From Arcicella sp. (lineage in GTDB: Bacteria > Bacteroidota > Bacteroidia > Cytophagales > Spirosomataceae): a DNA stretch of 36,519 bases. Position 1 is the first letter of the stretch. Each line of letters starts with the position of its first letter. This document shows, piece after piece, positions 23,429-30,393 of the stretch. The position numbers and the translations under genes were made by a program. Below the pieces are notes generated by a model, which saw nothing but the letters and a program-made list of their open reading frames with translations, had not been told where the DNA came from and searched no databases. The DNA is taken from NCBI GenBank assembly GCA_014376355.1, contig JACMRQ010000495.1, positions 1-36,519 on the forward strand, in the 5' to 3' direction.

Positions 23429-24913
23429 ATGTCTTTCCGCTCAATACTTGCTAAACCTTTTGCCTCATTCGTAGTTCAAAACCGTCGAAAATGGGAAGAA
23501 CGTGCTGTTGAAACGCAACTCGCTTTAATGAAATCACTGGTTTTGGAAGCATCCCAAACACTTTTTGGAAAAGATAATCATTTTTCAAAAATAGCTGATT
23601 ATCAAGATTTCAAGCAGTCTATTCAAGTTCAAGATTATGAAAAACTGAAGCCATATATTGAAAAAGTGGTCGCTGGTGAACCTGATATTTTGTGGAAAGG
23701 GAAGCCTTTATATTTCGCTAAAACTTCAGGTACAACTTCGGGCGTAAAATATATTCCCATCTCCAAAGAATCCATCGGTTTTCATATCAACGGAGCGAGA
23801 GATGCACTTTTAAGTTATGTTCATGAAACGGGTAATTCAAAATTCTTGGATAAAAACCTTATGTTTTTATCGGGTTCGCCAGAGATGCACAAGAAAAATG
23901 GCATCTTCACAGGGCGACTTTCGGGCATTGTTAATCATCATGTGCCAGGGTATTTGCGAAGTAATCAAATGCCAAGTTATGAGACAAATTGCATCGAAGA
24001 TTGGGAAACAAAACTTGAAAAAATTATAGATGAGACTATCGACAAACCGATGTCGCTCATCTCAGGTATTCCGCCTTGGGTACAGATGTATTTCGACCGT
24101 ATTCAGGCTCGAACAGGCAAAAAGATCAGAGACGTTTTTCCAGAATTTTCCCTCTTCGTTTATGGTGGTGTAAACTTTGAACCATACCGTGCAAGACTTT
24201 ATGAATCAATTGGTTACAAGATAGATTCCATTGAAACGTATCCTGCTTCCGAAGGATTTATTGCCTATCAAGATTCTCAAAATGAAGAAGGACTTTTATT
24301 ATTATTAAACTCAGGAGTTTTCTACGAATTTATTCCTTCGGATGACTATTTTAAACCCAATCCCAGAAGATTACATATTGGAGAAGTACAATTAGGCGTA
24401 AATTATGCAGTGATAATGAATACCAACGCAGGGCTTTGGGGGTATTCCATCGGTGATACCGTAAAATTTGTTTCATTGGACCCCTATCGAATTGTAGTTT
24501 CGGGCAGAATCAAGCATTTTATATCGGCTTTTGGCGAACACGTCATTGGTGAAGAAGTTGAAAAAGCCATGCAATTTGCTATGCAACAACAACCCGAAAC
24601 AGAATTGGTGGAATTTACGGTTGCCCCACAAGTTAGTCCACCCGAAGGCGGATTACCCTATCACGAATGGTTTGTTGAGTTTTCGAGAGAACCCCAAAAT
24701 TTGGAATTATTCGCTCAAGACGTGAATCAAAAATTATCAGAATTAAATATATATTATCAAGATTTAATGGTTGGAAATATCCTTAAACCTTTAAAAATCA
24801 AATCATTACACCGAAATTCTTTTATTGATTATATGAAAAAAGAAGGCAAATTAGGTGGACAAAATAAAGTACCGAGATTATCGAATGATCGAGGAATTGC
24901 GGATAAATTATAG
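23429..24913 (+). CDS. GH3/JAR1-like acyl-adenylate-forming enzyme
   Basis: The 494-residue protein belongs to the bacterial branch of the 'GH3 auxin-responsive promoter' family in the ANL adenylation superfamily (not glycoside hydrolase family 3). The ATP-binding motif AKTSGTTSGVKYIP lies near residue 100. YGGVNFEPYRARLYE, TYPASEGFIAYQ and YSIGDTVKF are the other nucleotide-site blocks, and SGRIKHFISAFGEHVIGEEVEKA begins the C-terminal lid. Plant GH3 enzymes join amino acids to hormones such as jasmonate. The bacterial substrate is unknown. It sits between two toxin-antitoxin pairs on the same strand, 50 bp after higA1. Confidence 0.88.
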   Translation: MSFRSILAKPFASFVVQNRRKWEERAVETQLALMKSLVLEASQTLFGKDNHFSKIADYQDFKQSIQVQDYEKLKPYIEKVVAGEPDILWKGKPLYFAKTSGTTSGVKYIPISKESIGFHINGARDALLSYVHETGNSKFLDKNLMFLSGSPEMHKKNGIFTGRLSGIVNHHVPGYLRSNQMPSYETNCIEDWETKLEKIIDETIDKPMSLISGIPPWVQMYFDRIQARTGKKIRDVFPEFSLFVYGGVNFEPYRARLYESIGYKIDSIETYPASEGFIAYQDSQNEEGLLLLLNSGVFYEFIPSDDYFKPNPRRLHIGEVQLGVNYAVIMNTNAGLWGYSIGDTVKFVSLDPYRIVVSGRIKHFISAFGEHVIGEEVEKAMQFAMQQQPETELVEFTVAPQVSPPEGGLPYHEWFVEFSREPQNLELFAQDVNQKLSELNIYYQDLMVGNILKPLKIKSLHRNSFIDYMKKEGKLGGQNKVPRLSNDRGIADKL

Positions 24914-24915
24914 GG

Positions 24916-24945
24916 TTACCGTTTTGGTAAATTTCATTATCTTTG
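24916..24945 (+). promoter_or_regulatory. Promoter/operator of the second hig operon
   Basis: TATCTTTG at 24938-24945 is an exact -7 box. TTACC-N5-GGTAA (24916-24930) is a small dyad over the expected -33 region and may be the antitoxin operator. The ATG at 24967 follows after 21 nt. Confidence 0.4.
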
Positions 24946-24966
24946 TAAAATTAAAGCACCTAATTT

Positions 24967-25260
24967 ATGAGAATATTTTCAAAAAGTACTTTAAAACTTT
25001 TTTGGGAAAAACACGCTGACTCAGAACAAAGTTTAAAAACTTGGCATGAAGAAGTTAAAGATGCAATTTGAAAAACCCCATTGGATGTAAAAATGGTTTA
25101 TCCAAAAGCCAGTATTGTTGCAGATAATAGAGTTATTTTCAATATTTGTGGAAATAAATATCGACTGGTTGTAAAATTTAATTACGAAAAAGAATGGGCT
25201 TTCATCCGATTCATTGGTAAACATTCAGATTATGATAAAATAGATGTCACCATAATTTAA
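24967..25260 (+). pseudogene. HigB-family toxin gene interrupted by an in-frame TGA
   Basis: Reading from the ATG at 24967 in one frame to the TAA at 25258 gives 97 codons with a single internal stop, TGA at 25069-25071 (codon 35). On both sides the sequence is plainly HigB-like. Before it come RIFSKSTLKLFWEKHADSE and TWHEEVKDAI. After it come KTPLDVKMVYPKASIVADN, RVIFNICGNKYRLVVKFNY and FIRFIGKHSDYDKID. Family members usually have Trp at this place (about 'W-K-x-P'), so a TGG to TGA change is the simplest explanation. The intact antitoxin follows 12 bp downstream. The toxin is probably inactive, unless the stop is a sequencing error or is read through. Confidence 0.85.
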
Positions 25261-25272
25261 AATCAACAACTT

Positions 25273-25629
25273 ATGAATTATAAAATCATAAAAACAGAAG
25301 AAGAATATCAAAAAAACTTAGCTCGATTTGCTGAAATTTTTGATGCATCTGAAGGCAGTTTAGATAGTGATGAGGCAGATATTTTAGCTTTGTTAATTGA
25401 AAAATATGAAGATGTTACTTATTCAATTGAAGCACCAGACCCAATTGAAGCTATTAAATTTAGGATGGAACAATTAGATATGCAAACAAAAGACTTAGCA
25501 AATATTCTTAATTATAAAAGTCGTGTAAGTGAGATTTTAAATAGAAAACGAAAATTAACCTTAAAAATGATTAGAAGTTTACATGAGACACTTGGTATTC
25601 CATTTAGTGTATTGATACAAAAATATTAG
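25273..25629 (+). CDS. HigA-family antitoxin of the second pair
   Basis: The 118-residue protein has an acidic N-terminal helical part (TEEEYQKNLARFAEIFD, DEADILALLIEKYED) and a central segment DPIEAIKFRMEQLDM. These are followed by an XRE helix-turn-helix (about 72-105, QTKDLANILNYKSRVSEILNRKRKLT). This is the antitoxin type that pairs with HigB toxins of the kind encoded just upstream. It is intact although the toxin has an internal stop. It is unrelated in sequence to HigA at 23052-23378. A strong terminator follows at 25641-25684. Confidence 0.9.
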   Translation: MNYKIIKTEEEYQKNLARFAEIFDASEGSLDSDEADILALLIEKYEDVTYSIEAPDPIEAIKFRMEQLDMQTKDLANILNYKSRVSEILNRKRKLTLKMIRSLHETLGIPFSVLIQKY

Positions 25630-25640
25630 ACATTCTCACA

Positions 25641-25684
25641 AAAACAAACCCTCCACAAAAGAAATTTTATGGAGGGTTTGTTTT
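25641..25684. terminator. Bidirectional terminator between higA2 and the M16 protease gene
   Basis: AAAACAAACCCTCCA (25641-25655) and TGGAGGGTTTGTTTT (25670-25684) are a perfect 15-bp inverted repeat between convergent stops at 25629 and 25732. Confidence 0.88.
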
Positions 25685-25731
25685 TATTTATTTGAACATT
25701 TTGAAATTATAAAAACTCATAATCTTCACTA

Positions 25732-28551
25732 TTACTTCTTCTCAGGCAACAGAATTACTTTAATCATGTTCTCGGCAAAGTATTTTTTCGCTGCTATTTT
25801 CGTGCTTTCAACGGTTACCTTCTTTAGCATTTCGTTTTCTTTCAACACTTCCTTTACGTCTTCATTATCTTGATATTGTGCTTGTAAATAGCCCAACCAG
25901 AAACCATTTTCACGTAATTGCGTCTCCGTTTGACGTTTTGTTTCAATTTTAAACTTGTCAATATCAGTCTGTTCTGCTCCTGAAGCTTTCACTTTTTGGA
26001 TTTCTGCCATCGTACGGTTTACCAATTTCTCCACATTTTCTGGAGCACACTGAAAGGCAATTTTGAACGAATAACGCTTAGCTGGAATCTTAGAAACTGA
26101 ACCACTTACGCCCACGCCATACACGCCCGATTCTTCCTCCCGTAATTTCTCAATCAACTTAATTTCCAATACTTCCGAAAGTGCCTCAACTTGGGTTTCA
26201 TTCTCTGGCGTAGCCTCATAATCACCCGACCAAACCATTGTTACACGAGCTTTTGATTCAGTGCCTTTATAAAGCGTTTTTTCCACTTTCCCTTTCGGCG
26301 GACGAATCCCTAAATCTTTGAAAGTTTCCTTGCGTCTTGTTGAAGGCAAACCGCCCAAATACTTTTCTAACATCGGTTTTATATCGTCATTTTTAAAATT
26401 TCCTACGAATAAAAACGTAAAGTCAGAGGCATCAGCGTACCGTTCTTTGTAAATTTCAAAGGCACGTTTAGCATCAATTTTATTGAAACGTTCAGCCGTC
26501 ATTGGGAAATTTCGAGGAGCATAATTACTCAAAATCATACTCAATGTGTCGTTATAAACTTTTTCAGGGGTAAGCGTTTTTTGCTGACTTTCTAAGAAAT
26601 TACTCACATTCGCTACAAAACCTTTAATAACATCTGCATCAAAGCGGGGTTGTGTAAAATCGCTATATATTAATTGCAAAGCCGTTTCAAGGTCTTTTGG
26701 GTTAGTTGAGCCATTGATATTTTCAGAGGTTTCAGTAACATAAGGCGAAATCTGTGCAACTTTACCAGTCATCATTTTCTGCAAATTTATTGCTGAAAAT
26801 TCACCCAAACCACCCATTGAAGTAATTGTTGAAGATAAAGCAGCATTATCAGCATCTTTATTCGAATATAAGTTTGTGCCTCCGTTGCTGTATGCACTAA
26901 TCAAAATTTCGTCATTTTTAAAGTCCGTTGGTTTTAAAATAGCCCTTACACCATTGGCAAAAGTCAATTCGGTAACACCAATTTCAGGAATTTGCTTGGT
27001 CGAAATCACTTTTGTACCAGTCGGTAATTTGGCAATCAAAGGTTTGTTAATCGTATTATCAATATAAGCCGTTACGTTTTTACCAGCCGTATTTATCCAT
27101 TCTCTAATTTGGGCTTCCGTTGGTAAGGTTGCTTTTTCCTTTTCTGGTGCTAACAAAATTACCGCCCTATTTTCAGTCGTAATTAAGGTATTACTCAAAG
27201 CATTTACTTCTTCTAATTTTATACCTTCCAAGTATTTTTTAGTAAAATCAAAACTAAAATCAGGCGAAGTTAAATTTTCATCTTCGGTAAATGCTCCAAC
27301 CAAACCGCCAACAATTTGCTCGGAAGAAGTTTTATCTTTTTCCTTGAATGCTTTTTCTTGTCCGACCATATATTCGGTTTTAGTACGTGCTAATTCCGAG
27401 GCAGTAAAACCAAATTTCTTGGCTTTTGCGGTTTCTTCCAAAACGGCAACCAAGGCTTTTTCAACATTTCCACTCTTTGCAACGGCAATTGAAGTGAAAG
27501 CATCCAGATTTCCAATACCTCCCAAAAATCCACCATAACTGGCATTTCCAAATAAAAATGGAGGTTCAGCTTTTTGCGTAAGTTCTTGAATTCGAGCCGA
27601 TAACATTTGATTAAACAACGAACGAACCATACCGTCACGACGGTCTTGATAGGTTACATCTTTGCGTTCGGGTTGTTTACACATTACCTGAATAAGGGTG
27701 TACGGTTGCTCAGGGTCAGTCACAATGGCAACGTCCGTACCGCCAGTAAGCGGAATCGTATATTTGGTTCTTTCTTTCTCGTTTGCAGGATTTTGAATAC
27801 TCCCAAATTTTTCAATAATCATCTTTTCAACCATCGCCACATCAATATCACCCACGACGGCAACTCCCTCTAAATCAGGACGATAAAAGTCTTTGTGGAA
27901 CTGATTTAAGGTTTCATACTTAAAGTTTTTGAGAATACTATCTTTACCGATTGGCAGACGTTTGGCGTATTGAGAGTTATTCAAAATTACGGGAAAAAAT
28001 TTATCTCTCATCCTTGCATTTGCTCCTTTACCCGTACGAGATTCTTCCAAAACTACACCTCTTTCTTTATCAATTTCCGAGGGGTCAAGGATAGCATTAT
28101 GAGCCCAATCTTCCAAAATTTGCATTCCTTTTTTGAAAACTTCGATTGAATCAGTTGGTACAGGCAACATATAAACCGTTTCATCGAAACTGGTGTACGC
28201 ATTCAGATCCGCCCCAAAACGAACCCCAGATTTTTGGAGGAAATTAACTAATTCATTTTTTGGAAAATTCTTCGTTCCGTTAAAATTCATGTGTTCCATG
28301 AAGTGAGCAAGCCCTTGTTGGTCATCATTTTCAAGAACCGAACCAGCCTTAACCATCAAACGCAATTGAGCCCGATTTTTGGGTTCAGCATTTTTCATGA
28401 TGTAGTATTTTAAACCATTGGGAAGGGTACCCGTTTTGACCCGTGGATCCATCGGAAGAGGCATTTTGCTCAAATCTTCTTGAGCCATTATCGCAAAGTT
28501 GGTGCATAGACCCAACGTTAAACCTGCGATTAGTGTAGTAATTTTTTTCAT
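25732..28551 (-). CDS. Secreted M16-family (pitrilysin-type) zinc metalloprotease
   Basis: The 939-residue protein has a signal peptide (about 1-23, ending IMAQ). It contains two M16 halves, each with a peptidase-like and an M16_C domain. The inverted zinc motif HxxEH is at residues 83-87 (HFMEH in GLAHFMEHMNFNGT), and the further acidic ligand is expected in the LEESRTGKG segment. The second half lacks this motif, as is normal. KAGSVLENDDQQGLAHF is the family's usual approach to the active site. The protein is probably periplasmic and degrades peptides. It is transcribed alone, with an unusual leader at 28565-28626. Confidence 0.93.
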   Translation of the reverse strand: MKKITTLIAGLTLGLCTNFAIMAQEDLSKMPLPMDPRVKTGTLPNGLKYYIMKNAEPKNRAQLRLMVKAGSVLENDDQQGLAHFMEHMNFNGTKNFPKNELVNFLQKSGVRFGADLNAYTSFDETVYMLPVPTDSIEVFKKGMQILEDWAHNAILDPSEIDKERGVVLEESRTGKGANARMRDKFFPVILNNSQYAKRLPIGKDSILKNFKYETLNQFHKDFYRPDLEGVAVVGDIDVAMVEKMIIEKFGSIQNPANEKERTKYTIPLTGGTDVAIVTDPEQPYTLIQVMCKQPERKDVTYQDRRDGMVRSLFNQMLSARIQELTQKAEPPFLFGNASYGGFLGGIGNLDAFTSIAVAKSGNVEKALVAVLEETAKAKKFGFTASELARTKTEYMVGQEKAFKEKDKTSSEQIVGGLVGAFTEDENLTSPDFSFDFTKKYLEGIKLEEVNALSNTLITTENRAVILLAPEKEKATLPTEAQIREWINTAGKNVTAYIDNTINKPLIAKLPTGTKVISTKQIPEIGVTELTFANGVRAILKPTDFKNDEILISAYSNGGTNLYSNKDADNAALSSTITSMGGLGEFSAINLQKMMTGKVAQISPYVTETSENINGSTNPKDLETALQLIYSDFTQPRFDADVIKGFVANVSNFLESQQKTLTPEKVYNDTLSMILSNYAPRNFPMTAERFNKIDAKRAFEIYKERYADASDFTFLFVGNFKNDDIKPMLEKYLGGLPSTRRKETFKDLGIRPPKGKVEKTLYKGTESKARVTMVWSGDYEATPENETQVEALSEVLEIKLIEKLREEESGVYGVGVSGSVSKIPAKRYSFKIAFQCAPENVEKLVNRTMAEIQKVKASGAEQTDIDKFKIETKRQTETQLRENGFWLGYLQAQYQDNEDVKEVLKENEMLKKVTVESTKIAAKKYFAENMIKVILLPEKK

Positions 28552-28564
28552 TAGTAAAAAGGCT

Positions 28565-28626
28565 TCCTACCCCATCGGAGGCGATTTGTTTTAAGATTAT
28601 AATGTCTTCGGGGGAGACACGCCTGG
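28565..28626 (-). other. Possibly structured leader upstream of the M16 gene
   Basis: In the minus-strand direction, AGGCG (28624-28620) can pair with CGCCT (28583-28579). Inside it GTCT (28618-28615) pairs with AGAC (28607-28604) over a C-rich 7-nt loop. That loop (CCCCC, 28614-28610) can pair with GGGG (28573-28570), about 20 nt before the ATG, giving a compact pseudoknot. The stretch is GC-richer than the surrounding intergenic DNA. Pairing was found by eye only, with no covariation evidence. Confidence 0.3.
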
Positions 28627-28716
28627 ATAAGACTGAACTAAATAATTGGTTGCAAAGTAATACTTATTTTTGGAGAATAATGGTGATAGAGCCTATAAAT
28701 TATCGGTCAGAAATAT

Positions 28717-29325
28717 TTAACGGTCATATTTTTTAAAATACTGGCTTTTTGCGTAGAAGTAGGTGATTATGAAAGTAATTGCCATCATTCCACAAATAAT
28801 TATCATTAGATATTTTCCAAGCCCTTTTGGGGCGAAATAGATAACTAATAATAAACCAAATACGCCAAAACCAAATAACAATCGCCCCCGTAATTGACAA
28901 AATTTACGCCATACATCCTCATCTTCAAGATACATAGAAACGTTTTCTGAGGGCATTGGTTTTAAAGAATAATAATTTCCATATAAAATGACCAAAATGA
29001 ACAAATATGATTCTGTAATAATTCTTAGTTCCAAAAATTTGATGTAAAATAAAATAAAAATTATTGCTAAACAGATTTGATTAATTACAAAAAGAGTATC
29101 TATCTTTTTACTTATATATTTCTGTTTTTCATCCCCGTTTTTAAGTATATCTCTTCCACCAAAGATATACGTAATAATTATCATAACGTTAAAAGTAGTA
29201 ATTCCAGAAATCAAGAAATCTAATTTACTGTCTTCTATATCTTGGGCAATTAAGTAAGCTAAAATACAAAATATAATTGGAACAATGCAGAAAGCAATTT
29301 TTGTGAGTAAATCTTTAATTTTCAT
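28717..29325 (-). CDS. SdpI-like integral membrane protein (downstream of sdpR)
   Basis: The 202-residue protein has about six hydrophobic segments. A stretch near residues 113-160 recalls the SdpI hallmark. YGNYYSLKPMPSEN resembles 'GNY...kpN', and DEDVWRKFCQLRGRLLFGFG resembles 'e.vW.ktnr..Gkl...gG'. SdpI in Bacillus subtilis is the immunity protein against the SdpC toxin and also a signal receptor that sequesters the repressor SdpR at the membrane. Here the gene follows sdpR by 29 bp on the same strand. No SdpC-like toxin gene is seen in the window. The assignment rests on motif and context, as overall similarity is low. Confidence 0.6.
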   Translation of the reverse strand: MKIKDLLTKIAFCIVPIIFCILAYLIAQDIEDSKLDFLISGITTFNVMIIITYIFGGRDILKNGDEKQKYISKKIDTLFVINQICLAIIFILFYIKFLELRIITESYLFILVILYGNYYSLKPMPSENVSMYLEDEDVWRKFCQLRGRLLFGFGVFGLLLVIYFAPKGLGKYLMIIICGMMAITFIITYFYAKSQYFKKYDR

Positions 29326-29354
29326 AATTTTAAGTGGTTTTTTAGTGGAATTTA

Positions 29355-29609
29355 TTACGTTTTAAACTGAACAAACCAAGCCATGATTTCATCCATGACG
29401 GTCATATTGAGGGAATATTCTACAAATTGCCCTTTCTTCACGGCAACAACCAAATCTGCCTGTTTCAGCAAATCTAAATGATGCGAGATACTGGGTTTGG
29501 TCATGTTGAATTTATCGGCAATATCGCCTGCATTCATGTCGCCCTCTTTCAGCATTTCTAATATTTCCCTTCGGGTATGGTCGTTTAAGGCTTTGAAAAG
29601 TATGTTCAT
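29355..29609 (-). CDS. sdpR: SdpR/ArsR-family autorepressor
   Basis: The 84-residue winged-helix protein has the ArsR/SdpR layout. NILFKALNDHTRREILEMLKEGDMN is the opening. The recognition helix is in KFNMTKPSISHHLDLLKQADLV, and the beta wing in VVAVKKGQFVEYSLN. No metal-binding CxC motif of the ArsR type is present, which fits the SdpR autorepressor subgroup. Its ATG overlaps the stop of the upstream membrane gene (ATGA), and a second membrane gene follows, so all three form one operon. The likely operators are the two dyads upstream of the operon. Confidence 0.88.
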   Translation of the reverse strand: MNILFKALNDHTRREILEMLKEGDMNAGDIADKFNMTKPSISHHLDLLKQADLVVAVKKGQFVEYSLNMTVMDEIMAWFVQFKT

Positions 29610-30244
29610 TTTGTTTTAACTTCTGTGTCTGCAATAGTTTGGGATTTTTTGTACATGACCCAACATGATCCTAAATAATAGGCAAAAAGTATCCCTAAGA
29701 TACCAAAAAGAAATATTTTGGTTGTATTTGGTAAAATTATAAAAAGAATTACAATAACTAAACCAAAGTAGAATTGGAATCGCCCTTCCAGTCGTTGTGA
29801 TTTTTTATAAATATTTGACTTATTTCTTTCTCTAATACTGCTTTTAAAAACAAAAATATTAGTTGAAATAATAACAAACTGGTAATTGCCATCTATCATC
29901 ATAAAAATACCGAATAATATCAGTATGGGATTGTAACTCGCATTAGGATTTTTATAAAAAATATAATAGTAAATAAATCCTGAAATACATAAATAAAAGA
30001 ATGCCCAAATGATGCTTAAACGATTATTTAGTAACTGATTATTTGCTATTTTTGGTTTCCAAAGACTTTTGAAATGTCTAAAAACATGAATTCCATAAGC
30101 AAATAACATCATACCTGAAAATGGGTCAGAACCATCTGTACTTATGGATTGAGATAGTTTGTCTCTAAAATAAAAGGCTGTAAAAATAGGAGATAAGTAC
30201 GCAAGGCTTATCAATACTGTAGATACTATGGTTGGCTTTTTCAT
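29606..30244 (-). CDS. SdpI-like integral membrane protein (upstream of sdpR)
   Basis: The protein has 212 residues when started at the ATG at 30244. A longer reading would use a TTG at 30268 that lies within an operator-like repeat and is rejected. It has about six hydrophobic segments. It also carries the SdpI-like block: DGNYQFVIISTNIFVFKSSI followed by NIYKKSQRLEGRFQFYFGL, comparable to the GNY and W-R-K...G-R block of the protein at 28717-29325. The two look like distant paralogues on either side of sdpR. The stop overlaps the sdpR start by 4 nt, so translation is coupled. Its ligand or toxin partner is unknown. Confidence 0.6.
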   Translation of the reverse strand: MKKPTIVSTVLISLAYLSPIFTAFYFRDKLSQSISTDGSDPFSGMMLFAYGIHVFRHFKSLWKPKIANNQLLNNRLSIIWAFFYLCISGFIYYYIFYKNPNASYNPILILFGIFMMIDGNYQFVIISTNIFVFKSSIRERNKSNIYKKSQRLEGRFQFYFGLVIVILFIILPNTTKIFLFGILGILFAYYLGSCWVMYKKSQTIADTEVKTK

Positions 30245-30256
30245 AAGTATAAATAA

Positions 30257-30280
30257 ATATTTAGGCAAATATCTAAATGC
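30257..30280. promoter_or_regulatory. Candidate SdpR operator, proximal copy
   Basis: ATATTTAGGC-N4-ATCTAAATGC repeats the architecture of the distal dyad at 30311-30334 with some arm mismatches. It lies 12 bp upstream of the ATG at 30244. The two centres are 54 bp apart. Confidence 0.5.
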
Positions 30281-30310
30281 TATTTTAATCTTCCAAATAA
30301 TTTGTAAAAA

Positions 30311-30334
30311 ATATTTAGACGATTGTCTAAATAT
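30311..30334. promoter_or_regulatory. Candidate SdpR operator, distal copy
   Basis: ATATTTAGAC-N4-GTCTAAATAT is a perfect 10-bp inverted repeat. Together with the proximal copy it brackets the region where the operon promoter should be. Binding by SdpR is inferred from position and autorepressor logic. Confidence 0.6.
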
Positions 30335-30343
30335 CCTAAAAAC

Positions 30344-30372
30344 AAAAAGTCGCCCTTTGCAGAACGACTTTT
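30344..30372 (-). terminator. Terminator of the TonB-dependent receptor gene
   Basis: AAAAAGTCG (30344-30352) and CGACTTTT (30365-30372) form an 8-bp stem with a 12-nt loop. On the minus strand it follows the stop at 30394 and ends in T5. The distal SdpR operator lies only 9 bp further on. Confidence 0.7.
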
Positions 30373-30393
30373 ATAAATTACGTTAAATTCTCC

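Noticed and set aside
23429-24913. Reading the 'GH3' family enzyme as a glycoside hydrolase
   Set aside because: The name collision is with the plant GH3/JAR1 acyl-adenylase family; the TSGTTSG and YSIGD motifs are adenylation motifs.
25069-25071. TGA in the second higB as selenocysteine or reassigned tryptophan
   Set aside because: Trp is encoded by TGG elsewhere in the same frame (codons 13 and 26) and TGA is used as a stop in other genes of the window (for example the sdpR operon overlap). No SECIS-like hairpin is evident, so a nonsense mutation is simpler.
30242-30268. TTG start at 30268 for the first SdpI-like gene
   Set aside because: It lies inside the proximal operator-like dyad, and an ATG eight codons further in gives a normal membrane-protein start.
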